Shown here: positions 1 through 7,998 of the stretch, one piece after another
How positions within the stretch are numbered: position 1 is the stretch's first letter
Layout: each line of letters starts with the position of its first letter
Origin: an uncultured Sphingomonas sp.
GTDB taxonomy: Bacteria; Pseudomonadota; Alphaproteobacteria; Sphingomonadales; Sphingomonadaceae
DNA: 64,000 nt
Assembly: GCF_913777625.1 (NCBI RefSeq)
Contig: NZ_CAJYTI010000026.1
Span: 102,438 to 166,437, forward strand
Reading direction: 5' to 3'
Program-made: the position numbers and the translations under genes
Notes under the pieces: generated by a model
What the model saw: the letters and a program-made list of their open reading frames with translations, nothing else
Databases searched by the model: none
What the model was told of the DNA's origin: nothing

Positions 1-999
1 GGGGGCTTGCAGCGCTACGGCGCGGCGGTGTGGTCGGGCGACGTGGCGACCCGCTGGTACGATCTGCGCGCGCAGATCTCGGCGGGCGTCAACGCCTCGA
101 TGTCGGGCCTGCCCAACTGGACGCACGATATCGGCGGCTTCGCGGTCGAGCCGCGCTACGAGACCAAGAACCCCAAGCCCGAGGACGTGGCCGAGTGGCG
201 CGAGCTCAATTTGCGCTGGTTCCAGTTCGGCGCGTTCAGCCCGCTGTTCCGCAGCCATGGCGAGTTCCCGTATCGCGAGATCTACGAGATTTCGCCTGAG
301 GGCTCGCCGATGCGCGCCTCGATGGTCTGGTACGACCAGCTCCGCTACCGGCTGATGCCCTATATCTACACGCTGGGTGCCGACACCTATATGAAGGACG
401 GCAGCATCATGCGGGGGCTGGCGATGGACTTCCCCGCCGACGCCAAGGCGCGCACGATCAACGACCAGTATCTGTTCGGCGACGCGTTCCTCGTCGCGCC
501 GGTGACCGAGTACAAGGCGCGCAGCCGCACGGTCTATTTCCCCGGCACCGGCACCTGGTACGACTTCGCCACGGCGAAGCCCTATCGCGGCGGCACCATC
601 GCGGGCATTCCCGCGCCGGCCGAGCGGATGCCGCTGTTCGTCAAGGCCGGCGCGATCGTGCCGATGGGCCCGGTGACGCAATATGTCGACCAGCAGCCGG
701 GTGCCCCGCTGACCATCACCGTCTATACCGGCGCGAACGGCCAGTTCTCGCTCTACGAGGATGACGGCCGCAGCGAGCAGTACAAGAGCGGCGCGTTCAG
801 CCGCATTCCGCTCAGCTACGACGACAAGGCCGGCACGCTGACGATCGGCGCGCGCGAGGGCAAGAGTTGGGCCGGCATGCCTGCCGCCCGCAGCTTCCGC
901 GTGAAATGGGTGAGCGCCGGCAAGCCGGTGACCGACGACAATGGCTTTGACACCGAAGTTCGGTATCAAGGTGGTACTGTCGTGGTTCAGCGGAGGTAA
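1..999 (+). CDS. GH31 family alpha-glycosidase (probable alpha-xylosidase), C-terminal part
   Basis: The reading frame is open from the first base, so the gene begins before the window and only the last 332 residues are seen. The segment WSGD near residues 11-14 matches the acid/base Asp motif of family GH31; the catalytic nucleophile lies upstream, outside the window. The motif FSPLFRSHGE and the following region down to about residue 220 fit the end of the GH31 barrel and proximal beta domain, and the last 100 residues (with YEDDG) look like a DUF5110-type C-terminal domain. GH31 enzymes release terminal alpha-glucose or alpha-xylose. Its stop lies two bases before the ATG of a GH29 fucosidase, so the two are probably co-transcribed; the pair suggests removal of xyloglucan side chains. 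Alpha-xylosidase versus alpha-glucosidase cannot be decided from this fragment. Confidence 0.85.
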   Translation, partial: GGLQRYGAAVWSGDVATRWYDLRAQISAGVNASMSGLPNWTHDIGGFAVEPRYETKNPKPEDVAEWRELNLRWFQFGAFSPLFRSHGEFPYREIYEISPEGSPMRASMVWYDQLRYRLMPYIYTLGADTYMKDGSIMRGLAMDFPADAKARTINDQYLFGDAFLVAPVTEYKARSRTVYFPGTGTWYDFATAKPYRGGTIAGIPAPAERMPLFVKAGAIVPMGPVTQYVDQQPGAPLTITVYTGANGQFSLYEDDGRSEQYKSGAFSRIPLSYDDKAGTLTIGAREGKSWAGMPAARSFRVKWVSAGKPVTDDNGFDTEVRYQGGTVVVQRR

Positions 1000-1001
1000 T
1001 A

Positions 1002-2612
1002 ATGATCGGATCAGGGTGGCGGCGTCGCGGTGTTCTTGCGGGGCTCGCCGCCCTGCCGGCGGTTGCGCGCGCGCAGGTGGTGGTGTCGGGGCCGGTGCAG
1101 GCGACCTGGCCCTCGCTGGTCGCGAACTATCGCTATCCGGACTGGTTCCGCGATGCGAAGTTCGGGATCTGGTCGCACTGGGGCCCGCAGTCCGTGCCCG
1201 AGCAGGGCGACTGGTACGGGCGGCACATGTACATCCAGGGCCACCCGGCCTCGGACTTCCATCGCAAGACCTATGGCCATCCCGCCGATGTCGGCTTCCT
1301 GGAAGTCCAGAACCGCTGGACCGCCGCGAACTGGGACCCCGAGGCGCTGATGAAGCGCTATGTGAAGGCAGGCGCGAAATATTTCGTGTCGCTCGCCTGC
1401 CATCACGACAATCTCGATTGCTACGACAGCGCGCATCACGGCTGGAACAGCCTGCGCGTGGGGCCGAAGCGCGACGTGGTCGGCACCTGGGAGAAGGTGG
1501 CGCGCGCCCACGGCCTGCGCTTCGGCGTCTCCAACCATGCCTCGCACAGCTGGCACTGGTACCAGACGGCCTATGGCTATGATCCCGAAGGCCCCCGCAA
1601 GGGCGAGCGCTACGACGCCTTTCGCCTGACCAAGGCGGATGGTGCGGGCAAATGGTGGGAGGGGCTCGATCCGCAGATCCTCTACACCGGCAAGCATTTC
1701 GTGGCGCCCGACGGCATCGACACGATGCAGGCGATGGGCACGTGGCACGAAAAGAACGACGGCCAGTGGCTGGAGACGGTTCCCCCCGGCGACATCGACT
1801 ATGCCAAGCGCTGGCTGCTGCGGCAGGTCGACCTGGTGACGAAGTACAAGCCCGATTTCTGCTATTTCGACAATTACGAGCTGCCGTTCGGCCCGATCGG
1901 GCTGGCGGCAGTGGCGGACTATTACAACCGCTCGCTCGACTGGCACGACAAGATCGACGTCGTCGCCACCGCCAAGCAGCTGCATCCCTATGCCCGGTTC
2001 GGGCTGGTGCAGGATGTCGAGCGCGGCTTCTCCGACCATCTGTGGGACGAGCCCTGGCAGACCGACACCTGCCTCGGCGACTGGTTCTACAAGCGCAGCC
2101 TCTACACCGACAAGGCGTACCGCTCGGCCGACGACGTGCTGCAGCGGCTGGCGGACGTGATCTCGAAGAACGGCAATCTGCTGCTCTCGGTGCCCCAGCG
2201 CGGCGATGGGACGATCGATTCGGAGGAAGAGAAGATCCTCGACGATCTCGCCGCCTGGATGGCGGTGCACGGCGAGGCGGTGTTCGGCACCCGGCCGTGG
2301 CGGACCTATGGCGAAGGGCCGACCCAGCTCGCCTCGGGGATGCAGAACGAAGGCGGGTTCAAGGGCTTTACCGAACAGGACGTGCGCTTCACGCGCCGGG
2401 GCGACACGCTGTACCTGTTCTTCCTCAAGGCGCCGAGCGCACCGGTGACGGTCAAGGCGCTGGGGCGGAAGGCGGGCCGGGTGGCACGGGCGCGGCTGCT
2501 CGGCGGTGGCGACGTGGCGTTCCGCCAGTCCGAGGCGGGGCTGACCGTGACGCTGCCCAAGGGGCTGGGCACGGTGCCGGTGGTGCGGATCGACGGCCTG
2601 CGCTGGGCCTGA
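1002..2612 (+). CDS. GH29 alpha-L-fucosidase, Tat-exported
   Basis: This 536-residue protein begins with a twin-arginine-type leader (WRRRGVLAGLAALPAVARA, about residues 6-24), so it is probably exported folded to the periplasm. The motif WFRDAKFGIWSHWG near residues 47-60 is typical of the start of the GH29 barrel, and the YFDN segment near residue 290 is where the family has its nucleophile Asp. GH29 enzymes hydrolyse terminal alpha-L-fucose with retention. The C-terminal 90 residues look like a small beta domain. The ATG follows the GH31 stop by two bases, with a GGAGG-like ribosome site inside the end of the upstream gene, which supports an operon. Fucose capping galactose is a feature of xyloglucan, in line with the neighbouring GH31 enzyme. 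The exact substrate is inferred. Confidence 0.88.
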   Translation: MIGSGWRRRGVLAGLAALPAVARAQVVVSGPVQATWPSLVANYRYPDWFRDAKFGIWSHWGPQSVPEQGDWYGRHMYIQGHPASDFHRKTYGHPADVGFLEVQNRWTAANWDPEALMKRYVKAGAKYFVSLACHHDNLDCYDSAHHGWNSLRVGPKRDVVGTWEKVARAHGLRFGVSNHASHSWHWYQTAYGYDPEGPRKGERYDAFRLTKADGAGKWWEGLDPQILYTGKHFVAPDGIDTMQAMGTWHEKNDGQWLETVPPGDIDYAKRWLLRQVDLVTKYKPDFCYFDNYELPFGPIGLAAVADYYNRSLDWHDKIDVVATAKQLHPYARFGLVQDVERGFSDHLWDEPWQTDTCLGDWFYKRSLYTDKAYRSADDVLQRLADVISKNGNLLLSVPQRGDGTIDSEEEKILDDLAAWMAVHGEAVFGTRPWRTYGEGPTQLASGMQNEGGFKGFTEQDVRFTRRGDTLYLFFLKAPSAPVTVKALGRKAGRVARARLLGGGDVAFRQSEAGLTVTLPKGLGTVPVVRIDGLRWA

Positions 2613-2652
2613 ACGGGCGGGGCGGCCGGTAAGGCCGGCCCTGTCCCATTCC

Positions 2653-2751
2653 TCGTCATTCCCGCGAAGGCGGGAATCCATTTGCCAGGACGCTGGGGAC
2701 AAAACCGTGCCGGCGATCCCAATGGATTCCCGCCTTCGCGGGGATGACGAT
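2653..2751. repeat. Intergenic palindromic repeat, copy 1 (REP/BIME-like)
   Basis: Two arms, CATTCCCGCGAAGGCGGGAA at 2657 onward and its near-reverse complement ending near 2747, flank about 40 bases of unrelated sequence. Each arm is itself a short hairpin (CCCGC-GAAG-GCGGG). The same two-arm unit recurs at 6292-6393. It resembles the widespread proteobacterial intergenic repeats that carry this core. Confidence 0.8.
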
Positions 2752-2826
2752 GGAAGTGTAAGGAGGGTGCGTGACCTCGCCGCCGCGGTGCCGTTGCGGG
2801 CAAGTTCTTCTGTCAGAAGGGGAAAA

Positions 2827-2901
<75 letters not shown>

Positions 2902-3002
2902 ACTGTTTTCCAACCGCGGCGACCAGCGCCGTGCGGGAGGGGCCTATGTGCAGGGCGACGGGTGATTGTCAACCCGCATCGCGAAGGTTTATCGCTTTTC
3001 GC

Positions 3003-3140
3003 ATGAAGGATGTGGATAAGCGGGCCCGCCTGGCCGAAAAACTGCGCGAAAACCTGCGACGGCGGAAAGCGCAGGCGCGCGGGGCGAACGCGGAAGCGGC
3101 GGAGCAGGGGGCGGCACCGCGCCCCGAATCGGCGGACTAA
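3003..3140 (+). CDS. Small basic conserved-type protein of unknown function
   Basis: A 45-residue reading frame starts at ATG 3003 and ends just before a strong hairpin at 3144-3168. The protein is highly charged: the first 25 residues (KRARLAEKLRENLRRRKAQAR) would form a basic amphipathic helix, and the tail is Ala/Glu-rich. Short proteins with this LREN-LRRRKAQAR type of core are, to my memory, common in sphingomonad genomes, but I cannot name a function. There is no clear ribosome site close to the ATG. A longer in-frame start at 2826 would run through the antisense tRNA gene and is rejected. Confidence 0.5.
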   Translation: MKDVDKRARLAEKLRENLRRRKAQARGANAEAAEQGAAPRPESAD

Positions 3141-3143
3141 CAA

Positions 3144-3168
3144 GATCCTCCCCGGCACGGGGAGGATC
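3144..3168. terminator. Perfect hairpin between convergent genes
   Basis: GATCCTCCCC (3144-3153) pairs with GGGGAGGATC (3159-3168) around a five-base loop. It sits between the small plus-strand gene and the end of the minus-strand aminopeptidase gene. There is no T run, so intrinsic termination is only probable. Confidence 0.6.
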
Positions 3169-3174
3169 GGTATC

Positions 3175-4971
3175 TCACCCGATCGGCGCGCACTTGGCTT
3201 CGAGCCAGGCGCGCTCGTCGCCGTCCAGCTGCGGGCCGACGATCGCCAGCACCTCGGCATGGTACGCGTCCAGCCAGGCGCGCTCCTCCGCGCTCAGCAG
3301 CGCGGGCAGGATCAGGCTGCGCTCGATCGGCGCGAAGGTGAGCGTCTCGAACGCCAGCATCGGCTTGTCGCCGCCGGGGATCGTGCGCTCGACGATGTGG
3401 ACGAGATTCTCGATGCGGATGCCGTATTCGCCGGCCTTGTAATAGCCCGGCTCGTTCGAGAGGAACATGCCGGCACGCAGCGGCTCCAGCGCCTGCCCGC
3501 CCGGATAGGCAGGCGGGGCGATACGCTGCGGCCCCTCGTGCACCGAGAGATAGGCGCCGACGCCGTGGCCGGTGCCATGCGCGAAATCGAGGCCGGCTTC
3601 CCAGAGCGGGCGCCGCGCGAAGCCGTCGATCTGCGCCCCGGTGGTGCCGTCCGGGAAGATCGCGGTGGCGATGGCGATATGGCCCTTGAGCACGCGAGTG
3701 AAGCGGTCCTTCATCTCGTCGCTCGCCTCGCCGACCGGCATCACGCGGGTGACGTCCGTCGTCCCGTCGCCGTACTGGCCGCCCGAATCGATCAGGAACA
3801 GCTGGCCGTGTTCGATTCTCAGGCTCGATTCCTCGGTCACCTTGTAGTGCGGGATCGCGCCGTTGGGGCCGGTGGCGGAGATGGTGTCGAACGACAGGTC
3901 CTTGAGCTTGCCGGTCGCCTCGCGGAACGCGCGGAGCTTGTCGGCTGCCGACATCTCGGTGAGGCCGCCCTGCGGCGCGGTTTCCTCGAACCATTTGAGG
4001 AAGCGGCTGAGCGCGGCGCCGTCGCGCGCCTGGGCGGCCTTGTGCCCGGCGACCTCGGCCGGGTTCTTGATCGCCTTGGCGAGGATCACCGGATCGCGCA
4101 GCGCGATCACCGTGGCGCCGCCTGCTTCCAGCGCGTCGAAGATCGCCGCGACGGCGGTGCCGGGGTCCGCCACGACGCGCTTGCCTACAAAGCCGCCCAG
4201 GGCGCTCTGGAAGGCCGCGCGATCCTGGATGCGCACCGCGTTGCCGAGATGCTGGCGCACCGCGTCGGTCACCTTCTCCGGCGCCACGAACAGGTCGGCG
4301 GTGCCGTCGGCATGGATCACGGTATAGGCGAGCGCGACCGGCGTATGGGTCACGTCGTCGCCGCGGACGTTGAACGTCCAGGCGATCGAATCGAGTGCGG
4401 CGATCACCACCGCATCGGCATTCCGTGCCTGGAGCCAGTCGGCGATCTCGGCGCGCTTGGCGGCGGAGGACTTGCCGGCCAGCGCCTCGTCCAGCACCGC
4501 GAGCGGCGCATCGGACGGGTTCGGCTGCTCGGCCCAGACGGCGTCGATCGGGTTGCGGGTAACGGGCACCAGCGTGGCACCCTTCTCGGCGAGCGCCTTG
4601 CGCGCGTCCTCGACCCAGGCACGGGTGTGCAGCCAGGGATCATAGCCGATGCGGCCGCCATTGGGGGCGTGTTCGCCCAGCCAGTCGGCGATGCTGGTGG
4701 CGGGGACGCCGACATAGTCCCACTGATCCGCCGAGACCTGCTGGCGGACCTGCAGGGTGTAGCGGCCGTCGGTGAAGATCGCCGCCTGCTCGCTGAGCAC
4801 CACGGCGCTGCCGGCCGAGCCCTGGAAGCCGGTGAGCCAGGCGAGCCGCTGGGCATAGGCGCCGACATATTCGGACATGTGCTCGTCGGTGAGCGGCACG
4901 ACGAAGCCGTCGAGCGCCTCCTGCGCGAGCTGCGCGCGGAGGGCAGTCAGACGATCGGCATAGCTGGACAT
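3175..4971 (-). CDS. pepP: M24B family aminopeptidase P (Xaa-Pro aminopeptidase), cytosolic
   Basis: A 598-residue protein with no signal peptide. The N-terminal third looks like two creatinase-type domains (for example WLTGFQGSAGSAVVL), and the last 300 residues carry the pita-bread M24 fold. Metal-binding residues are visible in order: DSGG and TTDVTR near residue 392-405, HGTGHGVG near 465, SNEPGYY near 505 and the E of the IENLVHI region. Such enzymes remove an N-terminal residue preceding proline, using two manganese ions. The length fits the long three-domain members of the family. I place the start at ATG 4971 rather than an in-frame TTG at 4977 because the sequence MSSYADRL is a more usual beginning. 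The gene stands alone between a tRNA gene and a glycine-zipper protein on the same strand. The symbol follows the family and is not certain for this subgroup. Confidence 0.88.
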   Translation of the reverse strand: MSSYADRLTALRAQLAQEALDGFVVPLTDEHMSEYVGAYAQRLAWLTGFQGSAGSAVVLSEQAAIFTDGRYTLQVRQQVSADQWDYVGVPATSIADWLGEHAPNGGRIGYDPWLHTRAWVEDARKALAEKGATLVPVTRNPIDAVWAEQPNPSDAPLAVLDEALAGKSSAAKRAEIADWLQARNADAVVIAALDSIAWTFNVRGDDVTHTPVALAYTVIHADGTADLFVAPEKVTDAVRQHLGNAVRIQDRAAFQSALGGFVGKRVVADPGTAVAAIFDALEAGGATVIALRDPVILAKAIKNPAEVAGHKAAQARDGAALSRFLKWFEETAPQGGLTEMSAADKLRAFREATGKLKDLSFDTISATGPNGAIPHYKVTEESSLRIEHGQLFLIDSGGQYGDGTTDVTRVMPVGEASDEMKDRFTRVLKGHIAIATAIFPDGTTGAQIDGFARRPLWEAGLDFAHGTGHGVGAYLSVHEGPQRIAPPAYPGGQALEPLRAGMFLSNEPGYYKAGEYGIRIENLVHIVERTIPGGDKPMLAFETLTFAPIERSLILPALLSAEERAWLDAYHAEVLAIVGPQLDGDERAWLEAKCAPIG

Positions 4972-5050
4972 ACGCAAACTTCCTGCATCTTGGGGGCGGC
5001 GCGCGCGGCGCCGTTCATCGCCGATATCTGGCCGATGCAGGTAGAATTGG

Positions 5051-5076
5051 AAAGGGGCGGGACCGTGCCCGCCCCT
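5051..5076 (-). terminator. Terminator hairpin after the glycine-zipper gene
   Basis: GGGGCGGG (5054-5061) and CCCGCCCC (5068-5075) form an eight-base stem. Read on the minus strand it is followed by TTTCC. It lies ten bases after the stop of the gene at 5086. Confidence 0.65.
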
Positions 5077-5085
5077 CGAGGCGCC

Positions 5086-5412
5086 TTAGCGGCGGACCTT
5101 CACATAGTAGCAGCGATCCTTGGCGGTGATCGTGCGATCGATCGCACGGCCGCCCAGCGCACCGGCGACGCCGCCGGCCGCGGCACCCAGCAGGCCGCCG
5201 CCGACGACCGACGGACCGGCGAGCGCGCCCGCCACGCCGCCCGCGATCAGTCCGGTATGGCCCTTCGACTTGCGGCACTTCTTCACATAGCGATAGCCGC
5301 GGCTCGAGCTCGACTTGCCTTCGTAGCGCGACTGGGCGCTGGCGGCGGTGATCGGCATGGCCACCGGCATCACCAGGGCGAGAGCGCTGAGCGCGGCGAT
5401 TGTCTTACGCAT
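5086..5412 (-). CDS. Glycine-zipper 2TM-type envelope protein
   Basis: A 108-residue protein with a clear Sec signal peptide (positively charged MRK, then a hydrophobic stretch, cut near ASA-Q at residue 27). Residues of about 52-92 (GLIAGGVAGALAGPSVVGGG and what follows) form a glycine-zipper segment that could insert in a membrane, as in the 17-kDa surface antigen family. The C-terminus has the CYYVKVR ending often seen in sphingomonad members; the CRKSK segment before the zipper could pair by a disulfide with this cysteine. The molecular role of this family is not known. It is transcribed alone and is followed by a terminator hairpin. Confidence 0.75.
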   Translation of the reverse strand: MRKTIAALSALALVMPVAMPITAASAQSRYEGKSSSSRGYRYVKKCRKSKGHTGLIAGGVAGALAGPSVVGGGLLGAAAGGVAGALGGRAIDRTITAKDRCYYVKVRR

Positions 5413-5505
5413 GGTTGGACCCCATCTTCGGTTTGTGTTCGATGCGTATCAATGTGCCATGCCACATTTCGGTTGCATGAACCCGCAACGATCGGGGGGC
5501 TGCCG

Positions 5506-6240
5506 ATGAATTCCGCGCGTACCCGACTGCCCGGCGCCGTCGCCGCGATCGCCGTGGAGGCCCTGCTGGCGGCGCTACTGTTCGCCGGTCTGCGCGCGCA
5601 GACGGTGGTGCGTGCCGATCCCGATGCGGCGCTGCTGAGCTTCGACGTGCCGCCACCCGCGCCGCCGCCCGCCCCGGAGCCCGCGCAGCGTCGGGCGCCC
5701 CCCAAGGCCGAGGGCGCGGCGGCACCGCCCAACAAGGTCTCCAAGGCCACCGAGGTGGTGGCGCCGCCCCCGCCGATCGTCCTGCAGCCACCGCCGATGG
5801 TGACCGCGCCCAAGCCGGCTGCGGCCAGCGATGCCTCGTCCGGCGCCGCGCCGGTGGCAGGGCCGGGCACCGGCGCGGGCGGTACCGGCGAGGGGACCGG
5901 CAGCGGCGGGCGAGGCAACGGACCGGGGGGCGGCGGTGGCGAGCCGCTGCGCTGGATCGGCGGGCGGATCACCGATGCCGATTATCCGCGCGCGGCGCTC
6001 GACGCCGGGGCGAGCGGGACGGTGGGGCTGCGCTTCGTCGTCGGGATGAACGGGCGTGTCTCGAGCTGCACCGTCACTCGCAGCAGCGGCAATCGCGATC
6101 TCGACGAGACGACCTGCAAGCTGATCCAGAAGCGCTTTCGCTACGTGCCCAGCCGCGATGCCGCGGGGCGTCCCTATGCCGATACGGTGACCGGCGAGCA
6201 TCGCTGGGATCTCTACGATCGGCCCGACGCGGATGAATGA
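5506..6240 (+). CDS. TonB-like energy transducer protein
   Basis: A 244-residue protein starting at ATG 5506. A single transmembrane helix (about residues 9-26) anchors it in the inner membrane. A proline-rich periplasmic arm follows (residues 48-110, for example PPPAPPPAPEPAQ), then a glycine-rich spacer (115-145) and a TonB C-terminal domain (150-240, with the YPRAALDAG and GTVGLRFVV segments). TonB proteins pass proton-motive force to outer-membrane receptors, and four TonB-dependent receptors lie further along this window. Two cysteines (SCTV and TTCK) in the C-terminal domain may form a disulfide. ExbB and ExbD genes are not adjacent. The frame is open far upstream but that part is antisense to the aminopeptidase and is not coding. 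Confidence 0.82.
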   Translation: MNSARTRLPGAVAAIAVEALLAALLFAGLRAQTVVRADPDAALLSFDVPPPAPPPAPEPAQRRAPPKAEGAAAPPNKVSKATEVVAPPPPIVLQPPPMVTAPKPAAASDASSGAAPVAGPGTGAGGTGEGTGSGGRGNGPGGGGGEPLRWIGGRITDADYPRAALDAGASGTVGLRFVVGMNGRVSSCTVTRSSGNRDLDETTCKLIQKRFRYVPSRDAAGRPYADTVTGEHRWDLYDRPDADE

Positions 6241-6291
6241 GCGGTCATTCGAATCAAAGGTGGAGGCTGGCACCCTTGACCAACCAATACC

Positions 6292-6393
6292 ACGTCATCC
6301 CCGCGAAGGCGGGGATCCATTGGCGCTGATGCCGGAGTTCCTGCCCCCAGCGCAAACGCGAATGGATTCCCGCCTCCGCGGGAACGACAATGG
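6292..6393. repeat. Intergenic palindromic repeat, copy 2 (REP/BIME-like)
   Basis: It has the same two-arm organisation as 2653-2751. The arm CGTCATCCCCGCGAAGGCGG starts at 6293, and the inverted arm ATGGATTCCCGCCTCCGCGG starts at 6362, separated by about 40 bases that differ from copy 1. It lies between the TonB-like gene and the convergent DUF2171 gene. Confidence 0.8.
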
Positions 6394-6446
6394 TTTTTCT
6401 CAGCGTTACGTCCTTCCGATGCAGACGCAATCGCCCGAGGGCACGA

Positions 6447-6477
6447 GGGGAGCGCCGAAACTAGACCGGCGCTCCCC
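6447..6477 (-). terminator. Hairpin after the DUF2171 gene
   Basis: GGGGAGCGCCG (6447-6457) pairs with CGGCGCTCCCC (6467-6477), an eleven-base stem six bases past the stop of the minus-strand gene. There is no T run, so termination is inferred from place and strength. Confidence 0.55.
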
Positions 6478-6482
6478 GCACC

Positions 6483-7613
6483 TCAGTAGGTGCCCTTGAA
6501 GCTGGCGTTCAGATTGCCGCCGGTGCTCCAGTCCTGCGAACCTTCGCGCGTTGCGGTCTGGTCCGTCGTCGTCGTCGCGGAGGCCTTGCGATCCTCGCCG
6601 AACATGGCGCCCGACTGTTCTTCGTCGCGCCAATGGTTCTTGGCCTCGTCGGCGGTCTTGCGCAGATGGACCTTCTCGTCGACCGTCTGGATCCAGCGCG
6701 ACGGGATCGAGTGGTGGCGACCCTCCGCGTCGGTGTCGTTCTTGGTCAGGATGATGCGGTCGCCATGCACCTTGTCGACGGTGCCGACATGGCTGCCGTC
6801 CGAACCCAGCACTTCCATGTGCTCGGTCACGCGGCGCAGCGCATCGCGCTGGCCGGTGCGTTCGGTGCGGAAGCTGTCGAACTCGGTCTGGAAGCGCTGC
6901 GCGTTCTCGCGACGATATTCGTCATAGTCGCGGTCGAACTCCTGGATGCGGCTGCGACGCCATTCGCCGTAATGGCTGTCGGCATGGCCTTCGCTGCGCG
7001 CCTGCTGCTCGTCATAGCGCTGGTCCTGGCGGCGGCGGCGCTCGGCCTCTTCGTCGCCGAACCACGAACGCACCTCGTCGCCGGCGCGATCGAAGAAGCC
7101 ACGGTCGCGGTCATAGCCGCGCAGGTCTTCGCCGCCACGGGTGCGGTCGCGATCCTGACCGTAGCGGCCCTCGTTCTGCGCGCCGTAGCTGCGGCTGGCG
7201 GAAGCGCGGTTGCCCCAGTCGCGGCTGCCGTAGCTGCGGTCGCCATACTCGCGGTCGCGGTCCTGGCCGTGATAGCCGCCATAATTGCTGTAGCTGCGCG
7301 AGCCGATGTCGCTCCAGTCCCGGTCGCCGTCGTTCCAGTCGCTGCGCTCCTGGCGCTGGCCATAGCCCTGTGCGCCATAGGCCGAGCGGTCCTGGCTGCG
7401 CCCCTCCGAGCGCCCGCGGTTCCAGTCGTCGCGCTGGTTGCGGTCGCGACCGCCGCCCTGCCGGCCTGCGGCGGCATAGTCGCGCGCGCTGCTGTAGGTA
7501 TAGTCGCGGCCCGAGCCGTAATCCCGGGTATAGTCGCCAGGGCTGCCGGTGTCCTGATAGCCGGTGGGGCCGTACTGGCCATAATTGCCGTAGCGGTTGT
7601 TGCGATCGTCCAT
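6483..7613 (-). CDS. Low-complexity protein with C-terminal DUF2171 domain
   Basis: A 376-residue protein without signal peptide. Residues 1-170 are extremely rich in Tyr, Gly, Asp, Arg and Ser (RDYGSGRDYTYSSARDY-like repeats) and should be disordered. A short SWFGDEEAERRR motif lies near residue 185. Residues of about 260-330 (MEVLGSDGSHVGTVDKV, then the HSIPSRWI segment) match DUF2171, a small PRC-barrel-like domain found in alphaproteobacteria and Deinococcus. Function is unknown; related proteins are often linked to stress or stationary phase, but nothing here shows that directly. It is preceded by an ATG with an AGGAGAGATC ribosome site. The repetitive codons create long open frames on the opposite strand that I regard as artefacts. 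Confidence 0.75.
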   Translation of the reverse strand: MDDRNNRYGNYGQYGPTGYQDTGSPGDYTRDYGSGRDYTYSSARDYAAAGRQGGGRDRNQRDDWNRGRSEGRSQDRSAYGAQGYGQRQERSDWNDGDRDWSDIGSRSYSNYGGYHGQDRDREYGDRSYGSRDWGNRASASRSYGAQNEGRYGQDRDRTRGGEDLRGYDRDRGFFDRAGDEVRSWFGDEEAERRRRQDQRYDEQQARSEGHADSHYGEWRRSRIQEFDRDYDEYRRENAQRFQTEFDSFRTERTGQRDALRRVTEHMEVLGSDGSHVGTVDKVHGDRIILTKNDTDAEGRHHSIPSRWIQTVDEKVHLRKTADEAKNHWRDEEQSGAMFGEDRKASATTTTDQTATREGSQDWSTGGNLNASFKGTY

Positions 7614-7831
7614 GGGATCTCTCCTGCTGCAATTCGGCGGCTGCGGCTGCTTGCCGTCACGCGCCGTTCAAGCGAGCGGAGGGGCGGATGGGTTCCGCAA
7701 AATTAACCTGAATGCCAGGCACTTCGCCGCGCGGGCCAAGAAACGACACGGAAGATGCGACAAGCCGGTTGCATCGCCCGTTTCGGCTCGCTAAGGGGAG
7801 CGCCTCCCGGGCCAGCCCGGGATCCGGCGGC

Positions 7832-7907
7832 GGGGCTGTAGCTCAGATGGGAGAGCGCTGCAATCGCACTGCAGAGGTCAGGGGTTCGATTCCCCTCAGC
7901 TCCACCA
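7832..7907 (+). tRNA. tRNA-Ala (anticodon CGC)
   Basis: The acceptor arm GGGGCTG pairs with CAGCTCC (one G-T pair), then discriminator A and encoded CCA at 7905-7907. The D arm, the anticodon arm CTGCA-ATCGCAC-TGCAG and the T arm with GGTTCGATTCC are complete. The anticodon CGC reads GCG. Its 3' end is the integration site of the element that follows. Confidence 0.95.
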
Positions 7908-7913
7908 GCCGCC
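7883..7913 (+). repeat. attL: left 31-bp direct repeat in tRNA-Ala
   Basis: The 31 bases from the T arm of tRNA-Ala to six bases past its CCA (beginning GGTTCGATTCCCCTCAGCTC) recur perfectly at 21474-21504. The tyrosine integrase gene begins 86 bases downstream. This is the classical arrangement of an attachment site in a tRNA 3' end. Confidence 0.93.
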
Positions 7914-7998
7914 TTAAGCCACTGAAAAGCGGCTAAAAGCACGGAAAACCAAGGCTTTTTACAAGCGCCTGTTACATTTGTAATAGGAAGCCGAAGCC

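Noticed and set aside
3010..5505. Long plus-strand open frame joined to the TonB-like gene
   Set aside because: It is antisense to the well-supported aminopeptidase gene and has no domain of its own; only the part from ATG 5506 is kept.
6633..7706. 357-codon hydrophobic open frame antisense to the DUF2171 gene
   Set aside because: The Ala/Val repeats are the complement of the Tyr/Gly/Asp/Arg codons of the real gene.
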